38,920 bases of DNA, taken from NCBI GenBank assembly GCA_049324835.1, contig JBMOMT010000072.1, positions 1-38,920 on the forward strand, read 5' to 3'. This DNA is from JBMOMT01 sp049324835. GTDB lineage: Bacteria; Chloroflexota; Anaerolineae; CAYNKW01. Position numbers and translations under genes: made by a program. Numbering within the stretch: the stretch's first letter is position 1; every line of letters starts with the position of its first letter. Under the pieces are notes generated by a model. It searched no databases, was not told the origin of the DNA, and worked only from the letters and a program-made list of their open reading frames with translations. Of the stretch, positions 6,293-13,542 are shown in pieces.

Positions 6293-7651
6293 ATGACGGA
6301 GGTCATCAGCCCCAGCGCCGACCTGACCGAGATCGCCCAAGTCCTCCCTGATGCCCATGCGCCCACCGTCACGCTGGCGGCTAAACCCCGGCAGGCACCT
6401 TGCACGTCAGGGTCGCTTGCTCGGCCACGGCCGGCGCACGCCTTCCAGCCCCTTCCCCAGACCTGTCGGGTCTTTGCGCCCCTCACCGTACGGCGGGATG
6501 CCATCCCGCCAACACCGCCATCACCGCCCAGGCCCCGCTCGGCGGCAACCCTGCGACTGGACCCGTCTGCTCACGGATACCCAGGCCACCAGCTACGAGT
6601 ACGTGGGCCAACCCGGCCACGCCTACAGCTTTCCCTCGCAGGCTCGGGACAGGCCGCGTCCGGGGCAGGGACGCTGCCTGTGCTGAGCGGCTCAACAGAG
6701 TTGAGCCTGTCGAAGCATGGGCAACGTGGGCAGCTGGTCTGCCGAGGCCACCACTTCCGTGGTGCAGGTCACCAAGTACTACCACTTCAACGGCCAAAGA
6801 ATTGCCCTGCGCCAGGGGGGTGTGGTATACTATTTGCCGAGCGACCACCCTTCGTCAGAGCCTGTCCCGAGCTTGTCGAGGGACTCAGGGCAGGCCTGGG
6901 CAGCACCAGCCTGGCGACGACGGCCGCCGGTGCGGTGCACTCGCGGCAGGGCTACTACCCCTACGGTGAGACGCGCTACACGGCCGGCGAACTCCCCACC
7001 GACTTCCACTTTACAGGCCAGCGCAACGATGCTACAATAGGTCTGTACGACTACCACGCCCGGTGGTACGACCCGACGACAGGCCGCTTCCTGACCCGCG
7101 ACCCGGTGCTGGGCGTGGCGTCGCTGCCGCGCCTGAGTGTGCAAGATGGCGACCTGCTGGCCGACGACGAGCCGGTGACGCAGTGGTCGTACGCATTGTT
7201 CCAGGTCCTTCGCCTGGCGGCGCGCACCCGCGACCTGGGGGTAGGACAGCCATGGTACGCCAAACTGATCGAGGCAGAGAGCATCGCCGAGGATGTGGAG
7301 AACGACCCCTCTGTAGATGGCGAGACGCGCAAAGAGCGTTGGCAGGCGTGCAGTAAGCTATTGGGCGAGGCGCGGACGCTGATCCAGGCCGATCCCAGCT
7401 ATCTGCCCCAGGAAAAGGTGAACATCATCCGCGCGGCGTTCAACAACTGCCGACGGCAGATCTTGGGCGATCCGGAACGCACCCCGTGGATCGTCGAGCA
7501 AACCGGACATCCGGCGCTGCGCTGGAACGACGCGACACGCGAGCTGCTCGACGTGGACAACGAGGTGGAACTGAGCCGCTCGGTGTCCGACTATGCCCAA
7601 CAGGTCTATCGCTCGCGGCAGGTCCTTCGGCAGGCGGGCCTGGGGTCTTGA
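6293..7651 (+). CDS. Rhs-core tip fused to an unrecognised helical C-terminal region
   Basis: 452-residue open frame. Residues 1-185 are noise or out-of-frame FN3 remnant. From about 190 the Rhs core is in frame (ACPELVEGLRAG from the repeat, then LGSTSLATTAAGA, YYPYGETRY, FTGQRN, ARWYDPTTGRFLTRDP). At GRFLTRDP, about residue 272, the usual NRYSYxxxNP continuation is missing. The sequence switches to about 180 helical, charged residues (QDGDLLADDEPVTQWSYALF, KERWQACSKLLGEARTLIQ, VNIIRAAFNNCRRQILGD). I recognise no toxin in it. Either it is a new Rhs C-terminal domain, or recombination joined the core to part of an unrelated helical-repeat gene; the absence of the normal core end favours recombination. 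It ends 98 bases before the 576-aa gene. Confidence 0.5.
   Translation: MTEVISPSADLTEIAQVLPDAHAPTVTLAAKPRQAPCTSGSLARPRPAHAFQPLPQTCRVFAPLTVRRDAIPPTPPSPPRPRSAATLRLDPSAHGYPGHQLRVRGPTRPRLQLSLAGSGQAASGAGTLPVLSGSTELSLSKHGQRGQLVCRGHHFRGAGHQVLPLQRPKNCPAPGGCGILFAERPPFVRACPELVEGLRAGLGSTSLATTAAGAVHSRQGYYPYGETRYTAGELPTDFHFTGQRNDATIGLYDYHARWYDPTTGRFLTRDPVLGVASLPRLSVQDGDLLADDEPVTQWSYALFQVLRLAARTRDLGVGQPWYAKLIEAESIAEDVENDPSVDGETRKERWQACSKLLGEARTLIQADPSYLPQEKVNIIRAAFNNCRRQILGDPERTPWIVEQTGHPALRWNDATRELLDVDNEVELSRSVSDYAQQVYRSRQVLRQAGLGS
6381..6437 (-). pseudogene. C-terminal scrap of a minus-strand gene (copy 2)
   Basis: On the minus strand it reads RAPAVAEQATLTCKVPAGV followed by TAG at 6381-6383, matching the scrap at 5605-5697 apart from Tyr to Cys and a diverged start. 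The surrounding 6263-6544 interval has no convincing gene. It also holds the short palindrome agacctgtcgggtct at about 6470. Confidence 0.4.
6545..6855 (+). pseudogene. FN3-like remnant of a third Rhs copy
   Basis: The segment reads RLLTDTQATSYEYVGQPGHA with YSF, nearly identical to 3320-3387. It then has the same foreign block as copy 2, including the TGA (6684-6686) and the gagcctgtcgaagcatgg end, and resumes as GNVGSWSAEATTS up to YYLPSDH. Sharing both the insertion and its exact boundaries with copy 2 means the two arose by duplication or gene conversion after the insertion. It is followed at once by a second repeat insertion that shifts the frame. Confidence 0.65.
6856..6901. repeat. 46-bp PELVEG-type interspersed repeat inserted in the Rhs core
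   Basis: The 46 bases from cagagcctgtcccgagcttg to gcaggcctgggc are identical to 38385-38430, 31 kb away, and both copies sit at the same place in an Rhs core, directly before LGST. In the frame of the downstream cassette the repeat reads ACPELVEGLRAG. This is the translated form of the cttgtcgag / ctcgacaag interspersed repeats known from many environmental bacterial genomes. Shorter relatives lie at about 3275-3305, 3455-3472 and 6703-6717. Confidence 0.75.
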
Positions 7652-7749
7652 AGGCCCGGTGGCTGCGAGGCAGGGACAATTCATCGGTGTCTGCAAGGGC
7701 GAACGGGTGGGCGGTGACGGTCACGTACCTACACAGACGGAGTAAGCGC

Positions 7750-9480
7750 ATGTCACAAGCAAAAAAGATGTCACTGAAAGCCTTTTGGGAGGCCGTGGAA
7801 CGACGGCTGAACGACTGCTCGGCCGACGAGTTGCGCACCATCTTGCGGGCCATGGCCTGGAAGACGTCGCCGCGGGAGCGACAGGCATTCCTGGAGAAAC
7901 TCGAACGCAGCGAGCAATCGACCCTCGTCGCCCGGCAAGCCATCCAGCAAGAAGACCTGCTGACCGACATTGATGACTTGGCGGCTGAGCTCGAGGCCGC
8001 CATGGCGAACGCCGATGCCTGGGAAGAGCGGTACGAGTGGGGTGAATACTGTGACGAGGAAGACAACCTGGGGCCGTACGAGGAATTCGTGGCGCCTCTG
8101 ACCGGGCTATTCGACCAGGTCGAAGCTGCCTTTGACTATGGTCACCTATCCCTGGCCCGGACGGCCTACGAAAAGCTGTTCGAGGTGTTGGGCACCGAAG
8201 ACGACTATGGGCGCGGCGTGCACACCTCCGACCTGACCGGCATCGATGCCGACGAAGCGGGCGCCCGCTACCTGCGCGCCATCTATGAGACCGAGCCCGC
8301 CGCTCACCGTCCGCAGACGCTCTTTGCGCAGATGCGGCTGGTGCGGTCGGAACTGATGCGGTCGCGCCCGATGCTGGATGACCTGATCCACATCTCCCCC
8401 CGGCCGCTGCCCGACCGGGAGCAGTTTCTGGCAGAGTGGATCGCCTTTTTGCGAGCCCAGAGCGGCGCCGATGCCGACGCCTGGCTGCGCGAGGCGGTGC
8501 GCCTCTCCCAGGGCACCCAGGGGCTGGAAGCGCTGGCCTGGGCCGAGGGTCGGGCCCGCCCCCGCGCCTATCTGGACTGGTTCACTGCGCTGGAACAAGA
8601 GGGCAAGCACCGGGAGGTCCTGGTTGCTGCTCAAGAAGCCCTGCAAACGCTCGCCGCAGGGCTGCCCATCCGGGCGGCCATCGCCGACCATCTGTGCGCT
8701 GCGGCGGCGCGATTGGCCGACACACAAGCCGAACGCGCCGGTCGGTGGGAGGCGTTCCTCGCCAAGCCGACTCTGCCCCGCCTGCTCGACCTGTGGGACG
8801 TGGCAACCACCGGCGAGGAACACAAGGCGCTGATGCACCAGGCTGCCCGGCACGTCAAGACCTCTCTCGCCCATCCACCTGACCCTCAGGCAGCTCTCTG
8901 GCCGGGTGGGGACGCCATCGAGAGCCCGGCCTGGATCGACGCATCGGTCCTGGCCCACGCCTACCTGCTGGCCAGAGATCTCCAAGCTGCGCAGCAACTC
9001 GTTGCCGACCAACAAGTGCTAGGCTGGAGCAGCCGCAGCAGCGCGCAGGGGCTGGTGGTGGCGGCCTTCCTGGCGCTGTTGTCTGGAGAGACGCCGGGCA
9101 CGTTGCCGACGAACGTGGCCCAGGTCTGGCAATGGGGACTGCTGAACAGCCTGGGATACGGCAGAGAAGCCTCTGTGCAACAACGCCTGGAGAGAGCGTA
9201 CACAGAGACCTGGCGCCAAGCAGCCGTGCCCGTCGACAAGCAACAGGCGTTCCTGTCGTGGTGTCTGGAAGTGGCGCAGCGGCGCGTCAATGCCATCGTG
9301 AGCAACCAGCACCGGAAGAGCTACGACAAGGCAGCCATCCTGACAGCGGCCTGCGCGCAAGTCCTGCGGTCGCGGGGGGAGACCAAGTCTGCGAATGCCT
9401 TTGTGAACGAGATAGGCGACCGTTTTCCGCGTCACCGCGCCTTTCAGGCCGAGTTGAAAGCAGCGCTCCGGCGGATGTAA
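7750..9480 (+). CDS. Conserved-looking helical-repeat protein of unknown function
   Basis: 576 residues from the ATG at 7750, with ggag about eight bases ahead. The frame is open further upstream, but only over the preceding Rhs-derived sequence. It is predicted nearly all helical and acidic, with no signal peptide or TM. It has TPR-like helix pairs such as SLARTAYEKLFEVL, REVLVAAQEALQTLA and DLQAAQQLVADQQVL, and an acidic patch WEERYEWGEYCDEEDNLGPY at about 95-115. The C-terminus (AAILTAACAQVLRSRG, FVNEIGDRFPRHRAFQAELK) resembles that of proteins found beside SWIM zinc-finger genes, but I cannot name the family. It is the last intact gene before the 151-aa/NACHT pair on the same strand, 242 bases away, and could belong to the same system or be independent. 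Confidence 0.7.
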   Translation: MSQAKKMSLKAFWEAVERRLNDCSADELRTILRAMAWKTSPRERQAFLEKLERSEQSTLVARQAIQQEDLLTDIDDLAAELEAAMANADAWEERYEWGEYCDEEDNLGPYEEFVAPLTGLFDQVEAAFDYGHLSLARTAYEKLFEVLGTEDDYGRGVHTSDLTGIDADEAGARYLRAIYETEPAAHRPQTLFAQMRLVRSELMRSRPMLDDLIHISPRPLPDREQFLAEWIAFLRAQSGADADAWLREAVRLSQGTQGLEALAWAEGRARPRAYLDWFTALEQEGKHREVLVAAQEALQTLAAGLPIRAAIADHLCAAAARLADTQAERAGRWEAFLAKPTLPRLLDLWDVATTGEEHKALMHQAARHVKTSLAHPPDPQAALWPGGDAIESPAWIDASVLAHAYLLARDLQAAQQLVADQQVLGWSSRSSAQGLVVAAFLALLSGETPGTLPTNVAQVWQWGLLNSLGYGREASVQQRLERAYTETWRQAAVPVDKQQAFLSWCLEVAQRRVNAIVSNQHRKSYDKAAILTAACAQVLRSRGETKSANAFVNEIGDRFPRHRAFQAELKAALRRM

Positions 9481-9632
9481 CCAGGGCCATTCCAGGCTTG
9501 AGGGATTGGCAACGACCGGCAGGCGCCGGGGCTGCGCCTGAAGATGCTGCCATCGAAGCGTCAGGGCGGCATGAGTGGGTCGACGAGTTTGCACAAAAGT
9601 ACGGATTGCCGTTTGTACGAGGAGGTTCGTAG
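9481..9632 (+). pseudogene. Possible gene-end remnant upstream of the NACHT pair
   Basis: In the frame of the 151-aa gene this stretch is open and ends SGRHEWVDEFAQKYGLPFVRG with a TAG created inside the inserted palindromic element. Removing the 90-bp duplication/insertion would join it in frame to the ATG region of the 151-aa gene. The composition looks coding, but it could be a chance open stretch. Confidence 0.3.
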
Positions 9633-9715
9633 TGAGCCACGCCGCAGAGCAGAGTGGCGTCTTATGGCACTCCACTCCGTTACGTGCCTGACTACGAACA
9701 TATTGTACGAGGAGG
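9613..9715. repeat. MITE-like palindromic insertion flanked by a 13-bp direct repeat
   Basis: TTGTACGAGGAGG occurs at 9613-9625 and again at 9703-9715. The 77 bases between them begin TTCGTAGTGAG and end CTGACTACGAACATA. The arms GTTCGTAGT (9625-9633) and ACTACGAAC (9691-9699) are perfect inverted repeats, with partial pairing inside. The direct repeat looks like a target duplication. It includes the ribosome site GAGGAGG, so the downstream ATG at 9723 keeps a copy. Confidence 0.65.
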
Positions 9716-9722
9716 AAAACAA

Positions 9723-10178
9723 ATGGATCCCATCATCACCCCTATCGTCATCATCCTGGGCAAATACGCCCTGGACAAAGGCGTCGAGTTGGGCAAGGAG
9801 ATCGGGCCCAAGGCGCTGGAGACGGCCAGAGAGCTGTTCCAGGCCGTGCTGGAGCGGGTGGGCCAAAAGCGGCCCGAAACCGCCGCCGAGTTCCCGCAAG
9901 ACCCGGAAACCTATCACAAGCCGCTGGAAAAGGCCCTGGAAGCCGAGGTCCAGGCCGATCCCGACTTTGCCGCCCGGCTCACGGCCTTGTTCGAGCAGTA
10001 CCAGCAGGCCGCTCAAGAGCACGCCGCGGCGAGCGGAACGACGGCCCAGGTGCAGGCCCAGGATTCCGTCGTGGCGGTGGGGCCGGGGGCCAGGGCCGCC
10101 GGCGAGCGGGCCGTCATCACCGAGGGCGACGTCGGCGGCTCCATCATCACCGGCGATCACGGCCAGGTCAGAGAATAA
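9723..10178 (+). CDS. Small helical protein sharing the Gly-rich ITGDH motif with the NACHT protein
   Basis: 151 residues from the ATG at 9723, with GAGGAGG eight bases ahead. Residues 1-15 are hydrophobic (MDPIITPIVIILGKYAL). Residues 15-105 are helical and charged (GVELGKEIGPKALETARELF, RLTALFEQYQQAAQEHAAAS). Residues 108-151 are a Gly/Ala/Val-rich tail with short beta-like steps, AQDSVVAVGPGARAAGERA then VGGSIITGDHGQVRE. The same tail pattern (ATAVGPRGV, VGGHVITGDHVT) lies just before the NACHT domain of the next protein. Short motifs of this kind recur N-terminal to STAND NTPases in Chloroflexi and cyanobacteria. The two genes are 51 bases apart and look like an operon. A role as partner, adaptor or effector of the NTPase is inference. 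Confidence 0.7.
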   Translation: MDPIITPIVIILGKYALDKGVELGKEIGPKALETARELFQAVLERVGQKRPETAAEFPQDPETYHKPLEKALEAEVQADPDFAARLTALFEQYQQAAQEHAAASGTTAQVQAQDSVVAVGPGARAAGERAVITEGDVGGSIITGDHGQVRE

Positions 10179-10183
10179 ACCCC

Positions 10184-10207
10184 GCCGCAGGTTATCGAAC
10201 CTGCGGC
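10184..10207. repeat. 10-bp perfect hairpin between the 151-aa gene and the NACHT gene
   Basis: GCCGCAGGTT (10184-10193) and AACCTGCGGC (10198-10207) pair perfectly around ATCG. No T-run follows, so a transcription terminator is unlikely. It sits just ahead of the AAAAGGAGGA ribosome site and could affect stability or translation of the downstream message. It may also be another interspersed palindromic repeat. Confidence 0.6.
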
Positions 10208-10229
10208 AGGCTCAGAAAAGGAGGACGCC

Positions 10230-13200
10230 ATGGCCTTTGACCTGAACCTGTGGCGAGAAAGACTCGGCCAGCGCCTTGCCGGCTGGAAGGCGCGTTGGGT
10301 CACGCTGCGCAATACCGGCGCCGACCGCCTCTATCCCTTTCTGGCGGCAGCGGCGCTGTGGCCGGTGGTGGAAGCGGTGCGGCAGGGCGAATGGGCCGCC
10401 CTGGCCGTGTTGGGCGGCGTGACGGCCGGCCTGGGCAGCAACCTGCTGGCCAATACCCTCCAATCCTGGAAGGACGAAGCCGACGCCGCCCGGCAGTTGG
10501 CCGCGGCCGTCGAGCGCGACGCCGGTCTACGCGCCGAGTTGGACGCCGTGCTGGACGCGCTCGACGTGCTGGCCCGGGCGCGCGACGATCTGGCGCCGGA
10601 CGACCGCACCTGGTTCGAGCAGACGCTGCGCGACGAGCTGGCCCAACTGGGCAACCTGGCCCGCCACCAGGTCTTTTTCGCCGGCCCGGGAGCGGTCGTG
10701 GCCCACGGCGAAGGCGCGACGGCCGTCGGGCCGCGGGGCGTTTCCGCCGCTCAAGTCGGCGGGCATGTCATCACCGGCGACCACGTCACCATCAACGAGC
10801 TGCCGCCAGAGATGCGGGAGCTCTTTGCCCGGCAGTTCGGCTTCGACCCGGCCGCCTCGGACGCCGAGGCGCTGCAGGCCTACTTTAATCACGTCATCCT
10901 GGAGCGGCACAGCAAACTCTCTTTCCTGTTCATCCGTCCCGAAACGGGCAAGGTCTACACCGAGGGCGACGTCGACGTCGAAACCGTCTTTGTCCCCCTG
11001 CGTCTGACCAACCCCGAAGCGGCCACACAGCGCGACCGGGAGGTCTTTAAGCGGCTGGAAAAAGAAGCCGAGGAGGCCGCCCGCCCGCTCACCCTGCCGC
11101 AAGTTCTGAAAAAATACCCCTGCCTGTTGCTGCGCGGCAAGCCGGGCTGCGGCAAGACGACGCTCTTGCGCCACATCGCCCTGGCCTTTGCCCGCGGGCA
11201 GCAGGGGGAAAAGCTGGGCTGGCAAGGGCCGGTGCCGCTGCCGCTGCTGGTGTCGCTGCGCAACCTGGGCGCGTTCCTGAGAAGCAAGACCCGCGATGGC
11301 CACTACATCGAGCCGCAGCCGGCGGCGTTGCTGGCCTATCTGGAAGATCATCTGCGCGGCGCGGGGGTGCCCTTTTCGCCCGGCTTTATGCCGCAGCGGC
11401 TGGAGCGGGGCGAGTGTTTGCTGCTGCTGGACGCGCTCGATGAGGCCAGCGGCGAGCTGGACGGCGGCGGCGACCTGCGGACGGCGGTGGCGCGCCAGGT
11501 GGCCGCGTTCATCCGGCACTACGGGCCCCGGGGCAACCGCTTTGTGCTCACCTCGCGGCCGCGCGCCTACCAGGACGAGGGGGCCATGCGCCGCGCGCTG
11601 TCCCAGCCCACGGTGTGTGATGTGCTCGACCTGGACGCAACCGGCTACGGCCACCTGATCACCAACCTGTTGACCGTGCTCACCGGCGACGCCGCCACCG
11701 GCCAGGCCGAGGCGGCCGACCTGGTGGGCCGCATTGCCCCCAACCGCCAACTGGCCGATCTGGCCGGCAACCCGCTGCTGTGCACCACGCTGGTGCTGGT
11801 TTACAAATACCGCGGCCGCAAACTGCCGGAGCGGCGCGTCGACGTGTTGCACGAGATCGTCACCTTGCTGCTGGGCCGCTGGTATGAAGAGCGCACCCAG
11901 GTGTACAACCCGGAAGGGCTGGTGCTGGAGGCCACACCGGCGCGCACCGCCGAGCAGGCCATCCAGTTCCGGCGGCGGGCGCTGGTGGCGCTGGCCTGGC
12001 AGATGCAGCAGGCGGCGACGGCGGAAATCTCGACCGCAGGAGCCACGGCAACGCTGGCCCAATTCTACTGCGACGAAGAGCGAACCGACGCCCTCACGGC
12101 AGAAAAGTGGGCGCATGGCTTTTTGGAGGTGGCCCACGAGCGCAGCGGCCTGTTCATCACCATCGATGCAAGCCTGCACACCTTTGCCCACCAGGCCTTC
12201 CGCGAATACCTGGCGGCCACGTACCTGGTCAACGCCGGCGAGGCGCGCCTGCTGGACGAGGTGTGGCGGCACGCCCCAATACCCGACGAGTGGTGGGAGC
12301 AGGTGATCCTCTTTGCCGGGGCGCATCCGGAGCTGGGCAGCGGCGCGGCGGGCCGGTTGATCGAAAAGCTGCTGCAACCCGGCCTGCCTGCGCAGGCAGG
12401 CGACCTGGCCTGCGCCCACCTGGCCGCCCGCTGCGCCCAGGACATGACCGATAAACTGCCCGGCCCGCAGCGCAAACACCTGCAAGACTGGCTGGCCGGC
12501 GTGCTGGGCGACGAGGCCCGCCCGGCCAAAGAGCGGACCGCCGCCGGGCGGTCACTGGCGCTGGCCGGCGACCCGCGGCCCGGCGTGGGCGTCATTCCCT
12601 CCCCTGTTTCACGGGGGAGGGCTGGGGAGGGGGTCCTGCCGGACATCCTGTGGTGTAAGGTGCCGGCCGGGCCGTTCCTGATGGGCAGCGCCGACGAGGA
12701 CGAGATGTCCCACAGCAACGAAAAGCCGCAGCACGAGCAGACCATCCCCGCGCCGTACGGCATCGGCAAATACCCGGTGACGGTGGCCCAGTACGCGTGT
12801 TTTGTGCAGGCGGGAGGCTACGGCGAGCGCCGCTTCTGGACGGCGGCCGGATGGGCCTGGCGGGAGGGCAAAGGGGCCGGGCCGAAGGATTACGGCGAGC
12901 GATACAACCTGGCCAACCACCCGGCGGCGGGGGTGAGTTGGTACGAGACGGTCGCTTTCTGCCGCTGGCTGACCGAGGCGCTGCGTGAGGCGGGCGAGTT
13001 GAGCGAGGGCCAGACGGTGATGCTGCCCTCCGAGGCCGAGTGGGAAAAGGCCGCCCGCGGCGGCCTGGAGAGGGCACGGCATGCCGTGCCCCTACGAACG
13101 AATCCGAATCCGGGGCGGGTGTTTCCGTGGGGCGATACGCCCGATCCGAACCGGGCCAACTATGACGCCACCGGCATCGGCGCGACCAGCGCGGTGGGTT

Positions 13201-13502
13201 GTTTTCCCGGCGGGAAAAGCCCGTATGGGGTGGAAGAGCTGAGCGGCAACGTCTGGGAGTGGACGCGGAGTGTGTGGGGCAAGGACTTGGAGAAGCCCGA
13301 TTTCGAGTATCCCTACAAGGCGGAGGACGGGCGGGAGGAGCTTGACGATAATAACCCCCGGGTGATGCGGGGCGGGTCGTTCGACTACGATCGTAGCGGC
13401 GCCCGTTGCGCGTCCCGCCTCAGGCACTTCCCGAACCTCGTCTGGTACAACCTCGGCTTTCGGGTAGTGGTCTCCCCCATCTCTCCCACCTCTGCCCTCT
13501 GA
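10230..13502 (+). CDS. NACHT (STAND) NTPase with C-terminal FGE-sulfatase/C-lectin-like domain, candidate conflict-system sensor
   Basis: 1090 residues from the ATG at 10230, with AAAAGGAGGA ahead. Residues 30-80 contain two weakly hydrophobic helices (LYPFLAAAALWPVVEAV, AALAVLGGVTAGLGSNLLA). The ITGDH motif is at about 170-190. NACHT signatures are clear: Walker A GKPGCGKTT at 303-311, Walker B LLLLDALDE ending at E405, and RFVLTSRPRAYQ as sensor. A helical region follows to about 787. Residues 788-804 come from an inserted repeat (SPVSRGRAGEG). From 805 an FGE-like fold runs to the end (VPAGPFLMGS, YPVTVAQYACF, LPSEAEWEKAARGG, FPWGD, SGNVWEWTR, RVMRGGSF, NLGFRVVVSP). The paired active-site cysteines of true formylglycine-generating enzyme are not both present (one Cys in SGARCASR), so binding rather than catalysis is likely. 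STAND proteins of this build are known in bacterial conflict and antiphage systems. The last 40 codons look like a DGR variable region. Confidence 0.85.
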   Translation: MAFDLNLWRERLGQRLAGWKARWVTLRNTGADRLYPFLAAAALWPVVEAVRQGEWAALAVLGGVTAGLGSNLLANTLQSWKDEADAARQLAAAVERDAGLRAELDAVLDALDVLARARDDLAPDDRTWFEQTLRDELAQLGNLARHQVFFAGPGAVVAHGEGATAVGPRGVSAAQVGGHVITGDHVTINELPPEMRELFARQFGFDPAASDAEALQAYFNHVILERHSKLSFLFIRPETGKVYTEGDVDVETVFVPLRLTNPEAATQRDREVFKRLEKEAEEAARPLTLPQVLKKYPCLLLRGKPGCGKTTLLRHIALAFARGQQGEKLGWQGPVPLPLLVSLRNLGAFLRSKTRDGHYIEPQPAALLAYLEDHLRGAGVPFSPGFMPQRLERGECLLLLDALDEASGELDGGGDLRTAVARQVAAFIRHYGPRGNRFVLTSRPRAYQDEGAMRRALSQPTVCDVLDLDATGYGHLITNLLTVLTGDAATGQAEAADLVGRIAPNRQLADLAGNPLLCTTLVLVYKYRGRKLPERRVDVLHEIVTLLLGRWYEERTQVYNPEGLVLEATPARTAEQAIQFRRRALVALAWQMQQAATAEISTAGATATLAQFYCDEERTDALTAEKWAHGFLEVAHERSGLFITIDASLHTFAHQAFREYLAATYLVNAGEARLLDEVWRHAPIPDEWWEQVILFAGAHPELGSGAAGRLIEKLLQPGLPAQAGDLACAHLAARCAQDMTDKLPGPQRKHLQDWLAGVLGDEARPAKERTAAGRSLALAGDPRPGVGVIPSPVSRGRAGEGVLPDILWCKVPAGPFLMGSADEDEMSHSNEKPQHEQTIPAPYGIGKYPVTVAQYACFVQAGGYGERRFWTAAGWAWREGKGAGPKDYGERYNLANHPAAGVSWYETVAFCRWLTEALREAGELSEGQTVMLPSEAEWEKAARGGLERARHAVPLRTNPNPGRVFPWGDTPDPNRANYDATGIGATSAVGCFPGGKSPYGVEELSGNVWEWTRSVWGKDLEKPDFEYPYKAEDGREELDDNNPRVMRGGSFDYDRSGARCASRLRHFPNLVWYNLGFRVVVSPISPTSAL
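12597..12633. repeat. GC-rich interspersed repeat inserted in frame between NACHT and FGE parts
   Basis: ccctcccctgtttcacggg then ggagggctggggaggggg. This imperfect palindrome is translated as PSPVSRGRAGEG. It falls exactly in the inter-domain linker and keeps the frame, so the protein tolerates it. Confidence 0.55.
13072..13091. repeat. 20-bp perfect palindrome inside the FGE domain
   Basis: GGGCACGGCATGCCGTGCCC reads the same on both strands and is translated as RARHAVPL in a loop between AARGG and FPWGD. A related piece, ggcattgccgtgcccct, lies in the intergenic region at about 33978, so this is probably another interspersed repeat that landed in a permissive loop. Confidence 0.55.
13359..13482 (+). 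other. Candidate DGR variable repeat (VR) at the 3' end of the NACHT-FGE gene
   Basis: The segment codes for RVMRGGSFDYDRSGARCASR followed by LRHFPNLVWYNLGFRVVVSP and ends close to the stop. DGR target proteins with FGE/C-lectin folds typically end in RVxRGGSW..., a run of variable positions, then GFRVVVSP. The candidate variable positions (Y, S, L, H, F, N, L, V, Y, N, L) are all encoded by NNC codons, as expected when AAC codons of a template are adenine-mutagenised. GC-rich codon choice alone could produce much of this. No template repeat or reverse transcriptase was seen in the window. Confidence 0.45.
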
Positions 13503-13542
13503 TCCTCTGCACTCTGAAACTCTGATCTCTGGGGGATGGGGT

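Noticed and set aside
10527..12485. 652-codon open frame opposite the NACHT gene
   Set aside because: The plus strand has unmistakable NACHT motifs; the opposite translation is Gln/Arg/Gly-rich with no motif.
12805..13502. True formylglycine-generating enzyme activity for the FGE domain
   Set aside because: The paired active-site cysteines are not present and no sulfatase is nearby; a ligand-binding FGE/C-lectin role is more likely.
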